DNA of 64,000 bases from UBA917 sp964435085 (lineage in GTDB: Bacteria > Patescibacteriota > Patescibacteriia > Patescibacteriales > Patescibacteriaceae): NCBI GenBank assembly GCA_964435085.1, contig CAYSXQ010000001.1, positions 17,479 through 81,478 on the forward strand, read 5' to 3'. Positions 9,758-18,233 of this stretch are shown piece by piece (within the stretch, counting starts at the first letter, position 1; each line of letters begins with the position of its first letter). Both the position numbers and the translations under genes were made by a program. Below the pieces are notes generated by a model that had not been told where the DNA came from, searched no databases, and worked only from the letters and a program-made list of their open reading frames with translations.

Positions 9758-9786
9758 TTGACTGGCTCTTGCCGGTCCGTTATAAT
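9758..9786 (+). promoter_or_regulatory. Sigma70-type promoter of the thioredoxin-like gene
   Basis: TTGACT and TATAAT are separated by exactly 17 bp. The predicted start near 9793 leaves a leader of about 29 bases before the ATG at 9822. The -35 begins only 1 bp after the upstream stop codon. Confidence 0.8.
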
Positions 9787-9821
9787 GCAGAAACTCAGAT
9801 TAATTATTTAAGTTTAATATT

Positions 9822-10799
9822 ATGAAAAAAATTATTATACCAGCACTGGTCTTAACCTTGCTTTTGGCAAGCAGTGTTAGTATGGCAGCGACGGTTAAGG
9901 CGCCAGTTATCAAGGACTTGGGGGCAGTGAAGATTAAGAAGGTGGCTGAGGAATTTGTGAGTAAATATTTGGTTGATGGTGCGAAGGTGGAGGTGACGGT
10001 GGGTACGAAGAATTCTGGTTTGTATGATCTTTCGATTAAGATTGATGGTGCTAAGGCAATTAATTCGAGGATGTCGATTGATGGTGCGGATTTTTACCCA
10101 TCAGTCATTAATGTGGCCGATTTTATGAAGAAAAATTCGCCAGCTAATTCGGCTAAGCCTAGTGCGGCAGTGACTCCGGTTAATTCTGCTGTGACTAAAT
10201 CTTTTAAGCCGACGGTGGATTTGTTTGTCATGAGTTATTGTCCTTATGGTACTCAGGCGCTTAAGGGAATTATTCCAGCGATTGAAGCCTTGGGTAATAA
10301 GGTTGATTTTAAGGTTAAATTTGTTAATTATATCATGCACGGTGAGAAGGAAACGGCAGAAAATTTAAATCAGTACTGTATTAATCAGAATCAGCCGGAT
10401 AAATTTTTGCCTTATTTGAAGTGTTTCTTGGCTTCGGCTGATAGTGCTGCTTGCTTGGCAAGTAACAAAATTGACACTGCTAAGTTAAGTGCCTGTACAG
10501 CTGAGACTGATCTTAAGTTTAAGATTAGGTCCGGCAGTAACAGTGGTGGTAATTACCCAGCTTTTAATATCCATAAGGATGATAACGTGAAATACGGGGT
10601 TCAGGGTTCACCAACATTGATTATTAATGGTAAAGAATCTAATGCAGGGCGAGACAGTGCTAGTTATTTAGCGGCTATTTGTGCGGCTTTTGTAAACCAG
10701 CCGGCTGGGTGTCAAGCTAAATTAGCAACTACGTCGCCAGCGCCTGGCTTTGGCACAGCGACAACACAGACGGCGGTGGCGGCTGATTGTGCGCAGTAA
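9822..10799 (+). CDS. Exported DsbA-like thioredoxin-fold protein with CPYG site
   Basis: The 325-residue protein has a signal peptide (about 1-22), a small N-terminal domain of about 90 residues, a linker rich in Ala, Pro and Ser, and a thioredoxin-fold domain from about residue 130. The active-site region reads MSYCPYG, with Cys at about residue 140 and Gly where the second redox Cys of a CxxC motif would be. GVQGSPTLIING supplies the cis-Pro loop of the fold. Several further Cys lie in the helical insert (QYC, KCF, AACL, SAC). Such CPYG DsbA-like domains occur in archaea and CPR. It could help form or isomerise disulfides in the Cys-rich exported proteins of this window, which is inference. 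It has its own promoter and terminator. Confidence 0.85.
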   Translation: MKKIIIPALVLTLLLASSVSMAATVKAPVIKDLGAVKIKKVAEEFVSKYLVDGAKVEVTVGTKNSGLYDLSIKIDGAKAINSRMSIDGADFYPSVINVADFMKKNSPANSAKPSAAVTPVNSAVTKSFKPTVDLFVMSYCPYGTQALKGIIPAIEALGNKVDFKVKFVNYIMHGEKETAENLNQYCINQNQPDKFLPYLKCFLASADSAACLASNKIDTAKLSACTAETDLKFKIRSGSNSGGNYPAFNIHKDDNVKYGVQGSPTLIINGKESNAGRDSASYLAAICAAFVNQPAGCQAKLATTSPAPGFGTATTQTAVAADCAQ

Positions 10800-10806
10800 A
10801 AATATA

Positions 10807-10905
10807 AAAAATAGAAACATGGAAATATACAAAGCGGTCTAATTGGGCTGCTTTGTTTTTAAATAACGTGGTTTGTATATTTCTATTTTTCTGTATTTCT
10901 ATCTT
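10807..10905. repeat. TAGAAA-type AT-rich inverted repeat around a terminator
   Basis: GAAATATACAAA at 10822-10833 is matched by TTTGTATATTTC at 10872-10883, with AAAATAGAAA and TTTCTATTTTT extending the arms. It belongs to the TAGAAAGATA-like family also seen at about 18165, 19090, 46345, 56905 and 59580. Confidence 0.6.
10831..10860 (+). terminator. Terminator after the thioredoxin-like gene
   Basis: AAAGCGGTC and GGCTGCTTT pair over 9 bp (with G-U pairs) around a TAATTG loop, followed by GTTTTT. An outer inverted repeat (10822-10833 with 10872-10883) encloses it. Confidence 0.75.
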
Positions 10906-10916
10906 CGTCTTATCTG

Positions 10917-10925
10917 TGTTATAAT
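10917..10925 (+). promoter_or_regulatory. Extended -10 promoter of the pilus operon
   Basis: TGTTATAAT lies 19 bases before the pilB ATG; no good -35. It probably drives pilB through pilM, where gaps are 2-8 bp. Confidence 0.65.
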
Positions 10926-10944
10926 TTGTTTAGATTGTTAAATT

Positions 10945-12636
10945 ATGTTACTGGATAATAAAAAAATTAAAGAAATATTGTTGTCGGAAAATTATTTGCG
11001 GGCAGCCGATATTGCTAAGGCGGAAAAAGCAGCGGCTAGTAATGGTCGTTCTTTGACTGAGGAGTTGCTTTCAGATAATTTGTTGACTAAAGAAGTGCTT
11101 GGTCAGGCTTTGGCTGAGTATTACGGTGTGACATTTTTGGATTTGGCTAAAGAGAAAATTGATACAAAGATTTTTTGGCAGGTGCCAGAGAGTTTGGCGC
11201 TAGCTAAGCAGATCGTGGCAGTTAATGAAACTAAAGGTGTGGTGCGGCTAGCTATGGTTGATCCAAGTGATAAGTCGTCAGCGAAGTTGGTGGCTAAAAA
11301 ACTTGGTCTTTCGGCTAAGGTTTATTTGGTTTTTCCAGCTGATCTAAATGAAGCGCTGGCTCTTTATCAAGGGAGTCTTGCCGATGAATTTAAGGCGGTG
11401 CTTGCTACTTTGAATGACAGTAAGCTAGACCATGAAGCAAAGGATGAGGTGATTATTAAAATCGTGGATATGTTGTTGCGTCATGGTTACAATAGTAAGG
11501 CATCGGATATTCATATTGAGCCTTATGTCCAAAAAATAATGATACGTTTTCGAATTGATGGCGTAATGCATGACATGTTAGAGATTAGTAAAGATTTGTC
11601 ACAGGCGATTGTAGCACGAGTGAAGATTTTGGCTAAGTTACCAACTGATGAGCATCGTAGTGCTCAGGATGCTAAGATTCCTTATCAACTAAGTGATGGT
11701 CAATTGGATATTCGTGTGTCGATAGTGCCTGTGACTCATGGTGAAAATGTAGTGTTGCGTTTGTTGTCAGCTAAAATTCATAATATTAGCTTGACGGATT
11801 TGGGTCTGGCTGAAGACGATTTGGCGAAGCTTAAAAGGTCTTTGCGTAATCCGCACGGGATGATTTTGGTGACTGGTCCAACTGGTTCAGGTAAAACAAC
11901 GACGCTATATGCGGCGCTAAATATTTTGAATAGAGAACAAGTCCATATTGCTACGATTGAAGATCCGGTAGAGTACGCGATTGCTGGAGTTAGTCAGATT
12001 CAGGTTAATCCTAAGACTAATTTGACTTTTGCTGAAGGTTTGCGAGCTTTGGTTCGTCAGGATCCGGATATTATTATGGTAGGTGAAATTCGTGATACTG
12101 AGACGGCTAATATTGCTGTCAATTCGGCTTTAACTGGCCATCTATTATTATCAACCTTACACACTAATGATGCGGCGACAGCTTTACCACGGCTCATGGA
12201 TATGGGTGTGGAACCGTTTTTGATTGCTTCTACTGTTAATGTGATTGTGGCACAGCGTTTGGTTCGTCTATCTTGTCATAAGTGTCGTAAATCAGAGCCT
12301 CTTAATGCTGATGAATTAGTTTTGGTAGAGGCTGAGCCGAGTGTAAAGGAGTTATTAAAAGCTAAAGGAGTTCGTGATTGGAAGAAAATGAATGTTTATC
12401 GTGGAGCTGGTTGTAAGATTTGTGGGCAAACTGGTTATTATGGCCGTATTGGTATTTTTGAGGTCTTGCAGATTAATGACAAGATCAGGGATCTGATTAC
12501 TAAGAAGGCGACAAGCGTGGAAATTAATAAAGTCGCGATGGCTTCGGGTATGAATAGTATTTTGAGTGACGGCTTGGATAAGGTTCTTGCTGGTCTTACA
12601 ACCCTAGAAGAGGTGTTGAGAATAGTAAAGACCTAA
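10945..12636 (+). CDS. pilB: Type IV pilus assembly ATPase PilB
   Basis: The 563-residue cytoplasmic ATPase drives pilin polymerisation. The N-terminal 150 residues are a MshEN/GspE-N type domain. The C-terminal ATPase core has Walker A GPTGSGKTTT (about residue 311), the Asp box IEDPVEYA, Walker B RQDPDIIMVGEIRD (about 370), the His box STLHTNDA, and a tetracysteine zinc site (CHKC near 443 and CKICG near 490) as in PilB/GspE. Length is normal for the family. It starts the pilus operon and is followed by pilC after 3 bp. GspE of a type II secretion system is the alternative name, but pilM and the pilins in the same operon favour a pilus. Confidence 0.96.
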   Translation: MLLDNKKIKEILLSENYLRAADIAKAEKAAASNGRSLTEELLSDNLLTKEVLGQALAEYYGVTFLDLAKEKIDTKIFWQVPESLALAKQIVAVNETKGVVRLAMVDPSDKSSAKLVAKKLGLSAKVYLVFPADLNEALALYQGSLADEFKAVLATLNDSKLDHEAKDEVIIKIVDMLLRHGYNSKASDIHIEPYVQKIMIRFRIDGVMHDMLEISKDLSQAIVARVKILAKLPTDEHRSAQDAKIPYQLSDGQLDIRVSIVPVTHGENVVLRLLSAKIHNISLTDLGLAEDDLAKLKRSLRNPHGMILVTGPTGSGKTTTLYAALNILNREQVHIATIEDPVEYAIAGVSQIQVNPKTNLTFAEGLRALVRQDPDIIMVGEIRDTETANIAVNSALTGHLLLSTLHTNDAATALPRLMDMGVEPFLIASTVNVIVAQRLVRLSCHKCRKSEPLNADELVLVEAEPSVKELLKAKGVRDWKKMNVYRGAGCKICGQTGYYGRIGIFEVLQINDKIRDLITKKATSVEINKVAMASGMNSILSDGLDKVLAGLTTLEEVLRIVKT

Positions 12637-12639
12637 ATT

Positions 12640-13734
12640 ATGAATAAAAAATCTAAAAATCACGCCAGTGCTTTGGATGTTAGTATTGATTTTGGAAGGG
12701 TTAGTTTGTTGCAAAAAATGCTTTTTGCTAAACAATTAGCTTTGATGCTCAAGTCAGGCATGTCTATTACCGATGCTTTGAAGCTGATTTATAGCTCTAG
12801 TCAAGGAACATTTAAGCAAATTATTGCTGATATTTACAGCTCAGTTAAGTCTGGTCGCGGTTTGGCTGCGGTAATGGCTCGCTACCCTAGGGTTTTTTCT
12901 AGCTTTTTTCAAGGAGCGGTTCTTGCTGGTGAGGCGAGCGGTAATTTAGAGCTTAACTTGCAAAACGTTGCTGCTCAATTAAAAAAAGACAAGGAGCTGG
13001 TAGATAAGATTAAGTCGGCTTTGTTTTACCCGGTTATTGTCATAGTGGCGGCTATAATTATTGCTAGTTTTGTAGCGCTTTATGTTTTGCCAAAAATTAC
13101 GCCGCTACTTTTGGGTTTTAAAGTTCAATTACCTTGGACGACGCGTTTTTTAATTTGGTTATCTACTTTTATGCAGGCTTGGGGTTTGTATTTATTAGCA
13201 GCTTTTGTTGTGATGGTGATATTAGCAGTGCTTGTAATAAGACAAAACTGGGCTAGTCCATTTTTCCATCGCTTATATTTGACTACACCGGTAGTGGGCA
13301 ATTTAACTTGCAATCTTAATTTATCTAGAATTTCTTTTAATCTAGGTATCCTACTAAGGAGTGGACTGACGATTACTGAATCTTTGACTTTGGTAGCTGG
13401 TAGTTTGAATAATTATTATTATCGCCAGGCGCTTATTAAGGTTGCCGCGGGAGTGACTAAAGGTGGTTCTTTGGCTGCTAGTTTAGCTCGTTATCCAGAT
13501 TATTTTCCAGAGATGATGTTGAAAATGCTCAAGGTTGGTGAAGAGTCTGGTCATCTAGAAGATAGTTTGCTGTATATAGCTGAATTTTATGAGACCGAGA
13601 TTGATACTGCTACAAAAAATTTGGCAACAGCATTGGAGCCAGCTTTGCTAATTTTTATTGGCTTGGTAGTGGGTTTCTTGGCAATTGCAATTATTACGCC
13701 AATTTATTCGATTACTGGTAGTATTACAAGATAG
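12640..13734 (+). CDS. pilC: Type IV pilus inner-membrane platform protein PilC
   Basis: The 364-residue protein has two GspF domains (about residues 25-150 and 230-350), each ending in a hydrophobic helix, with a central hydrophobic segment. Typical motifs are FAKQLALMLKSGMSI, GEASGNLE and GEESGHLE, plus the C-terminal ALEPALLIFIGLVVG. PilC is the membrane platform that couples PilB to pilin extraction. It sits 3 bp after pilB and 3 bp before the first pseudopilin gene. Confidence 0.96.
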   Translation: MNKKSKNHASALDVSIDFGRVSLLQKMLFAKQLALMLKSGMSITDALKLIYSSSQGTFKQIIADIYSSVKSGRGLAAVMARYPRVFSSFFQGAVLAGEASGNLELNLQNVAAQLKKDKELVDKIKSALFYPVIVIVAAIIIASFVALYVLPKITPLLLGFKVQLPWTTRFLIWLSTFMQAWGLYLLAAFVVMVILAVLVIRQNWASPFFHRLYLTTPVVGNLTCNLNLSRISFNLGILLRSGLTITESLTLVAGSLNNYYYRQALIKVAAGVTKGGSLAASLARYPDYFPEMMLKMLKVGEESGHLEDSLLYIAEFYETEIDTATKNLATALEPALLIFIGLVVGFLAIAIITPIYSITGSITR

Positions 13735-13737
13735 TTT

Positions 13738-14178
13738 ATGCGTGCTTTTTCTTTGGTGGAGTTAGTCGTGGTGATGGCTATTGTGGTCATGGCTTTGATG
13801 GCGGCTTGGCCGGCGATGAGTCGTTTTCAAATGGATGCTCAGATTAATGAAAGTCTAAGTGCTCTTAGTATGGACTTACGCTTGGCTGCTAGCGATAGTC
13901 GATCTGCTTGGCAAGATGATGTGTATGGTCTTAAGTTTTTTGAGGATTATTATACGGTTTATAGAGGTGAGAGTTATGTGACTAGGAAAAGTGAATTTGA
14001 TAGATTGGTTAGCTTGCCAAGATCTTTGGATTTTCAAGTGGAGCTGGGGACTATTGAAGATGAAATAAGTTTTAATCGACGAGGTTTGCCCGAGGCTTTT
14101 GGTTCGGTGACTATTGGTCGTTCGGGAGAAGTTGGTAAAACTTTGTTGATTAATAAATTGGGTGTTATAGAGAAATAA
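13738..14178 (+). CDS. Type IV pseudopilin (GspH/FimT-like)
   Basis: The 146-residue protein starts with MRAFSLVELVVV, a class III prepilin signal: a short basic leader, then F-S-L-V-E with Glu at position 5 of the predicted mature chain, and a hydrophobic helix. The residue before the Phe is Ala rather than the usual Gly. The globular part is beta-rich and fits a minor pilin of the FimT/GspH type. It lies between pilC and other pseudopilins in a tight operon. The processing peptidase PilD is not in this window. Confidence 0.85.
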   Translation: MRAFSLVELVVVMAIVVMALMAAWPAMSRFQMDAQINESLSALSMDLRLAASDSRSAWQDDVYGLKFFEDYYTVYRGESYVTRKSEFDRLVSLPRSLDFQVELGTIEDEISFNRRGLPEAFGSVTIGRSGEVGKTLLINKLGVIEK

Positions 14179-14186
14179 TTTGCTTT

Positions 14187-14639
14187 ATGCAGCGAGGTGG
14201 TTTTTCAATTTTGGAATTGGTGATTGCGCTAGCTTTGTTTTTGCTGGTGCTTACTATGCTTGGTGCTTATGCTAGTTTTAGCTTGGTTAATTTAGCTAGA
14301 AGTCAGTCTTTTATTGAAGCGGAAGCTTTGAATCAGGAGGGGCGATCTCTTGTAGAGCTTGTGGCTCGTCGAGATTGGGGCGGTCTTAATACTTCGCTTA
14401 ATGCTTTGCATTATGATTTGGGGCAATGGAATTTGGTGTCCGGGGCCGCTGAGCAAATTGGTGTTTATCAGCGTCAATTTATTTTAGCTCCAGTGTGTCG
14501 AGATATGATGCAAGCTGTGGTTGATTGCTCACTTGGTAGTCTTGATCCAAATAGTTATCGTTTGACTATGAAAATTAATTGGTTGGGAGATTCTGGTAAT
14601 CAGGAAGTTTCTCAGGAGACCTATATAACTAATTGGTGA
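14187..14639 (+). CDS. Minor pilin-like protein
   Basis: The 150-residue product begins MQRGGFSILELVIA, a canonical prepilin cleavage motif (G/F with Glu at position 5) followed by a hydrophobic helix. The remaining domain is about 110 residues with two Cys (VCRDMM and VDCSLG) that could form a disulfide. It resembles PilV/GspI-type minor pilins by position and size, but the subtype is not certain. It stops with UGA, which shows that UGA is a normal stop here. Confidence 0.82.
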   Translation: MQRGGFSILELVIALALFLLVLTMLGAYASFSLVNLARSQSFIEAEALNQEGRSLVELVARRDWGGLNTSLNALHYDLGQWNLVSGAAEQIGVYQRQFILAPVCRDMMQAVVDCSLGSLDPNSYRLTMKINWLGDSGNQEVSQETYITNW

Positions 14640-14642
14640 AGT

Positions 14643-15140
14643 ATGATGAATGGTATGCGAAGAGCTTTTACATTAGTGGAATCGATTATTTACTTGGCGC
14701 TAGCTATGGTAGTAGCTTTGGGTTTGGTTTATTTTTTGGCAGCGATTAGTGAGTCGAGAATGAAAGCGACTGCTATTAGTGAAGTTCAGTCGGCTGAGAG
14801 AGAGGTTTTTAGTGTTTTGAAGAGTCTGGTTAGTGAAGCGAGTGCTATTAATTGGAGTGCTTCTTCGCTTGAGCAAAATTTTGGTAGCTTGGTTTTGATT
14901 AATGCTGTTGGTCAACAACAGATAATTAGTCTTAATGATGATGGTTATTTGGTGGTGATTAGCGATGGCGAAGAACTGAAACTTATTAACAGTTTGTTAA
15001 TAGTTAAAAAAATTTGGTTTAGTAGGCTTGATGATAGAACAGTGGCGGTTAATTTTGAATTATCTTATAAGGCTGGTGAGTCGACGAGGCAGTTAGAATA
15101 TACCGGTGCTTGGCAAACGGCTCTGACTTTAGCTAATTGA
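14643..15140 (+). CDS. Minor pilin-like protein (PilW/GspJ-like)
   Basis: The 165-residue protein begins MMNGMRRAFTLVESIIYLA: a basic leader, a prepilin motif (A/F-T-L-V-E) and a hydrophobic helix. Another possible start is the ATG at 14655. The globular part has the beta-rich look of PilW/GspJ minor pilins. It is the third of four consecutive pseudopilin-like genes and is spaced 3 bp from the one before and 1 bp from the next. Confidence 0.8.
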   Translation: MMNGMRRAFTLVESIIYLALAMVVALGLVYFLAAISESRMKATAISEVQSAEREVFSVLKSLVSEASAINWSASSLEQNFGSLVLINAVGQQQIISLNDDGYLVVISDGEELKLINSLLIVKKIWFSRLDDRTVAVNFELSYKAGESTRQLEYTGAWQTALTLAN

Positions 15141-15141
15141 T

Positions 15142-15522
15142 ATGAAAAAAAACAAAGCTTTTGTGGCTATGACAACTGTGCTGATAGTGGGAGTGGTTAT
15201 TTGGTTAATGCTGATTGCTCAGGCCTTAATGCATCTCAATGAGTCTTTTTTGACTCAGTCGTGGAGAGGATTTTTAGCAGCTGAGTCCTTAGCTCGTGGT
15301 TGTGCTCAATTGGCTTATCGAGCAATTAGTGCTAACAGTTTTTATGCTGGTCAAAATTTGTCCTGGGGAGAAAATTCGTGTATAATTGAAGTGTCGGCTG
15401 AAGGTGATGATTATCAGATTATGGTTCGGGCTAAGAGTGGAGATTATTATAAAAAAATAAATACCAGAGCTAATTTGGCGTCTGGTAATTTAACTGTCAA
15501 TGAATGGCAGGAGCTGGAATAA
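15142..15522 (+). CDS. PilX/GspK-like pilus accessory protein
   Basis: The 126-residue protein has an N-terminal hydrophobic helix after MKKNKAFVAMTTVLIVG but no Glu at the mature position 5, as is common in PilX/GspK-like members. A Glu appears after the helix (HLNESF). Two Cys (RGCAQ and NSCII) may form a disulfide. Its place at the end of the pseudopilin run supports a role at the pilus tip or initiation complex. The family assignment is by position and architecture only. Confidence 0.65.
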   Translation: MKKNKAFVAMTTVLIVGVVIWLMLIAQALMHLNESFLTQSWRGFLAAESLARGCAQLAYRAISANSFYAGQNLSWGENSCIIEVSAEGDDYQIMVRAKSGDYYKKINTRANLASGNLTVNEWQELE

Positions 15523-15528
15523 TAAACT

Positions 15529-17538
15529 ATGTTTTTTGTATCAGACAATGCTATTGGTTTGGATGTTGATGATTTGAGTTTGGAATTAGTTGCGCTGCAA
15601 GCGGATGGAAGTGAGGCTAAGCGTGTGGCTAGTAGTCGGGTAGTGCTTGAGCCGGGAATTATTACTAACGGTTTGATTAAGGATGAGGCGAAGTTAGCTT
15701 CGGCGATTCGTAAATTATTTGCTAATGCTAAGCCTAAGGCGGTCAAAATTAGTTCTGTAACTTTTGGTGTACCACATACACAGTTTTATCCGGCTTTGGT
15801 AGAGCTGCCAAGAAGTGAGACTAAGGATTTGTCGGCTGCTGTTTGGCAGGCAGCTTGTCAAAACTTGCCACTAGTAGCTGAGGATCTGTTGCTTGATTAT
15901 AAAGTCATTGATGATAATGAGGAGCGTAGTCAGGTGTTGCTTGTTGGTGTTAGTCGAGAATGTGTCCTTGCTTGGCAAAAATTTCTAAAGAGTGTCGGTA
16001 TTGAAGTGCTTAATTTTGATGTTAGTGCTTATGCTCTGTGGCGTGATTTGGTGACTGGCGAATCTGAGGAGACGGTGGCTGTTATTGATTTGGGCGCTAA
16101 GAAAAGTAACGTGTTTATTTTTAATAAACAGCAACTTAATTATAGTTATGATTTTGAGATAGGGGCAGCTACTCTAACTCAGTTAATTGTTGATAAATTA
16201 GGAGTTAGTGAGTCTGAGGCTGAAGCTAAGAAAATTAAACAAGGTTTAGATAAGGAATTATTTGCTGTTTTGGATCAGACTTTGTATGAAATGGCTCGTG
16301 AAATAGCGGTAGCGATTACTGATTACCAGATTAAAACTGCTAATGTTGTGACGAGCATTAAGTTGGTGGGTGGTGGAGCTAAGCTTAAGGGCTTACTTAT
16401 TTATTTGGCGGAGAAATTGCCAGTTGTGGCCAGACTTGGTTGTTTAAAAAATGTTAAACCAGGGGATGATAGTATCTTTATTGAAGCCTCTGGACTAGCT
16501 CTACGATCTTTGTGGCCAGCTAAATATAGTTCTGAGCCACTGATTAGCTTGCTTAAGAATACTAACAAGAAAGAATCAGCTTCGGTAAATAAAAAAAGTT
16601 TGTTTGATGAAGCTGATGAGCTTGATGCTGGTCCAGACTTGATTCGGGGAAATAGGCTTAACGGTCAAAAAAAATTGTTAATTGGTGTTTTGTTGTTGGG
16701 AGTCTTGGCTGTTGGCGGTGCTTATTGGTATCGATTAGCGACAAAGGAGAAGCGAGTTGAAGAGTTGCCAGCGGCTGTGGTCTTTGCTGAAGTCCAAAAA
16801 TTTCCTTATAAATTGACTGTAGCTCTTGATCAAGATTCGTATATTGATGGTTTTTTGCGAGGCAGGATTGTTAATGATCAGGTGGAGAGCGGCAGTGATT
16901 TTAAAGAAGTTTTGAATGTCTCTCGTCGTAAAATTGCTGCTTCAATTTCTTCTGAAGAAGAGATTTGGCCTGATCCGCTCAATGAGTTAATTGATAAGTC
17001 TAATGTTAATTATCCGATTACCTTACGTTGGTTGGTTATTAATAAGCAGGAAGTTGTAAAACTAGCTTTGGCTACTGTTGATTTGATAAATGTGAATAAA
17101 GTGCCTTATGAATTTAATTCAATCACTAAGGATAGAATAGAAAAAACCGACAGCCTAAGTAGCTTGTACTTGCATGGTGAGATTGCGGTTTCGGTTAATC
17201 AGAAAATTATTAATGATCAAGTGGTTGATCTGAGTTCATTATCGACAGTAAGTTCGACGCAGATGATGACCACTAGCACTGATGATGTTGCTAGTAGCAC
17301 TTTGACTAGCGTAACAAGCAGTTTGGACTTAATGAGTGCGGATAAGGCTGTTATTACTGAGACTGAAACTGGTTGGCTTAATGTTCGTCGTGGTGCTGGT
17401 AAAAATTTTGAGGTTATAACTAAAATTTACCCAGGAAATAGTTTTGCTTACAAAGAAAAGCAAGGTGAGTGGTTGCAAATTGTGTTAGCAGATAATGAGA
17501 CTGGCTGGATTTTGGCAAAATATGCTGAGATTAAGTGA
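15529..17538 (+). CDS. pilM: PilM-like actin-fold ATPase fused to a membrane segment and SH3b domain
   Basis: Residues 1 to about 340 match PilM, the actin-fold protein at the cytoplasmic base of type IV pili: DNAIGLDVDD at the start, AVIDLGAKKSNVFIF for phosphate binding and KLVGGGAKLKG near the end. Unlike ordinary PilM of about 350 residues, this protein has 669. An acidic linker is followed by a membrane helix (about 381-402), an extracytoplasmic region of about 200 residues, a Ser/Thr-rich linker, and a bacterial SH3 domain (about 614-669, WLNVRRGAGKNFEV and GWILAKY). The membrane and outer region could stand in for PilN/PilO, which are absent here, and SH3b could bind peptidoglycan; both are inference. 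The gene closes the pilus operon. Confidence 0.88.
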   Translation: MFFVSDNAIGLDVDDLSLELVALQADGSEAKRVASSRVVLEPGIITNGLIKDEAKLASAIRKLFANAKPKAVKISSVTFGVPHTQFYPALVELPRSETKDLSAAVWQAACQNLPLVAEDLLLDYKVIDDNEERSQVLLVGVSRECVLAWQKFLKSVGIEVLNFDVSAYALWRDLVTGESEETVAVIDLGAKKSNVFIFNKQQLNYSYDFEIGAATLTQLIVDKLGVSESEAEAKKIKQGLDKELFAVLDQTLYEMAREIAVAITDYQIKTANVVTSIKLVGGGAKLKGLLIYLAEKLPVVARLGCLKNVKPGDDSIFIEASGLALRSLWPAKYSSEPLISLLKNTNKKESASVNKKSLFDEADELDAGPDLIRGNRLNGQKKLLIGVLLLGVLAVGGAYWYRLATKEKRVEELPAAVVFAEVQKFPYKLTVALDQDSYIDGFLRGRIVNDQVESGSDFKEVLNVSRRKIAASISSEEEIWPDPLNELIDKSNVNYPITLRWLVINKQEVVKLALATVDLINVNKVPYEFNSITKDRIEKTDSLSSLYLHGEIAVSVNQKIINDQVVDLSSLSTVSSTQMMTTSTDDVASSTLTSVTSSLDLMSADKAVITETETGWLNVRRGAGKNFEVITKIYPGNSFAYKEKQGEWLQIVLADNETGWILAKYAEIK

Positions 17539-17600
17539 GCTTAGTTCTGTATTATTGGTGTTAGCTTTCGTACTTAATGATTGCTTGCTTAGAAAAAATA

Positions 17601-17609
17601 TGTTAAAAT
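17601..17609 (+). promoter_or_regulatory. Extended -10 promoter of the major-type pilin
   Basis: TGTTAAAAT sits 28 bases before the ATG at 17638, in a 99-bp gap after the pilM stop. It gives the pilin its own promoter, apart from the pilB operon. Confidence 0.5.
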
Positions 17610-17637
17610 TAAGTCATCAATAAATTATCTAAATTTT

Positions 17638-18165
17638 ATGTTTACTAAGCAGTCGGTTCGTCGCGGTTTTACGCTCATTGAATTATTAATTGTTGTTGCT
17701 ATTATTGCTATCATCGCTGCTGTTGTTTTTGTGTCGCTAGATCCTCTGACTCGTTTTCGTGATTCACGTGATGCTAAGCGTTGGGTGGATATTTCTGGAA
17801 TTTTAAGTGCAGTGAAGATTGATCAGGTAGATAATGGTGGTGTTTATATGAGTAATGTCGCTAACATGGTTCCGGGCGAGGTTTATATGATCACTGATGG
17901 TGTTGCAGCAGTGCCTAATTGTGTTGTTGCTAATGCTAGTTGTGATATTCCTGTGACTACTGGGGCTACTGTTGCTGATCATTGTCTCGATGCTTCGGAA
18001 TTAGTTACTCAAGGTTATCTTGGTACAGTGCCAATCAGTCCTAAGGGTGTTTATGCTTGGAATAAGAATTTGACTGGCTATACAATCGAAAAGAGTTCAA
18101 CGGGAATTTTGACTGTTCGAGCTTGTGAGTCTGAAAATGCTGCTGAAATTAAAGCATCTCGATAA
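17638..18165 (+). CDS. Type IV pilin (major-type, PilA-like)
   Basis: The 175-residue protein starts with a basic leader and RRGFTLIELLIVVAIIAIIA, the classic type IV prepilin signal: cleavage after Gly10, Phe at +1 and Glu at +5. The globular domain has four Cys (CVVANASCD, HCLD and ACES) for two possible disulfides. It resembles the pilins common in CPR that carry a DxRDAKRWVDI-type segment after the helix. Its own promoter after the pilus operon and its consensus signal suggest the main fibre subunit, which is inference. Confidence 0.88.
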   Translation: MFTKQSVRRGFTLIELLIVVAIIAIIAAVVFVSLDPLTRFRDSRDAKRWVDISGILSAVKIDQVDNGGVYMSNVANMVPGEVYMITDGVAAVPNCVVANASCDIPVTTGATVADHCLDASELVTQGYLGTVPISPKGVYAWNKNLTGYTIEKSSTGILTVRACESENAAEIKASR

Positions 18166-18212
18166 AGATATAGAAAGATAAAAATAGAAAATTAGTCATT
18201 CTATTTTTAGCT
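18164..18212. repeat. TAGAAA-type AT-rich repeat copy
   Basis: AGATATAGAAAGATAAAAAT followed by an inverted TTCTATTTTTAG makes a short palindrome behind the pilin gene, related to the copies at 56905 and 59580. It may act as a weak terminator. Confidence 0.5.
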
Positions 18213-18233
18213 TGCGCTTAAGTAATATTTATT

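Noticed and set aside
14637..15140. Recoded UGA (genetic code 25)
   Set aside because: Several genes end at UGA with the next gene starting within a few bases, so UGA is a stop.
10945..15522. Type II secretion system
   Set aside because: No secretin, GspL/M or GspD-like gene is present; pilM and a consensus pilin favour a type IV pilus.
17150..17240. Homology between the PilM outer region and the baseplate-J-like protein through a shared INDQVV
   Set aside because: The match is six residues in otherwise different sequence and can be chance.
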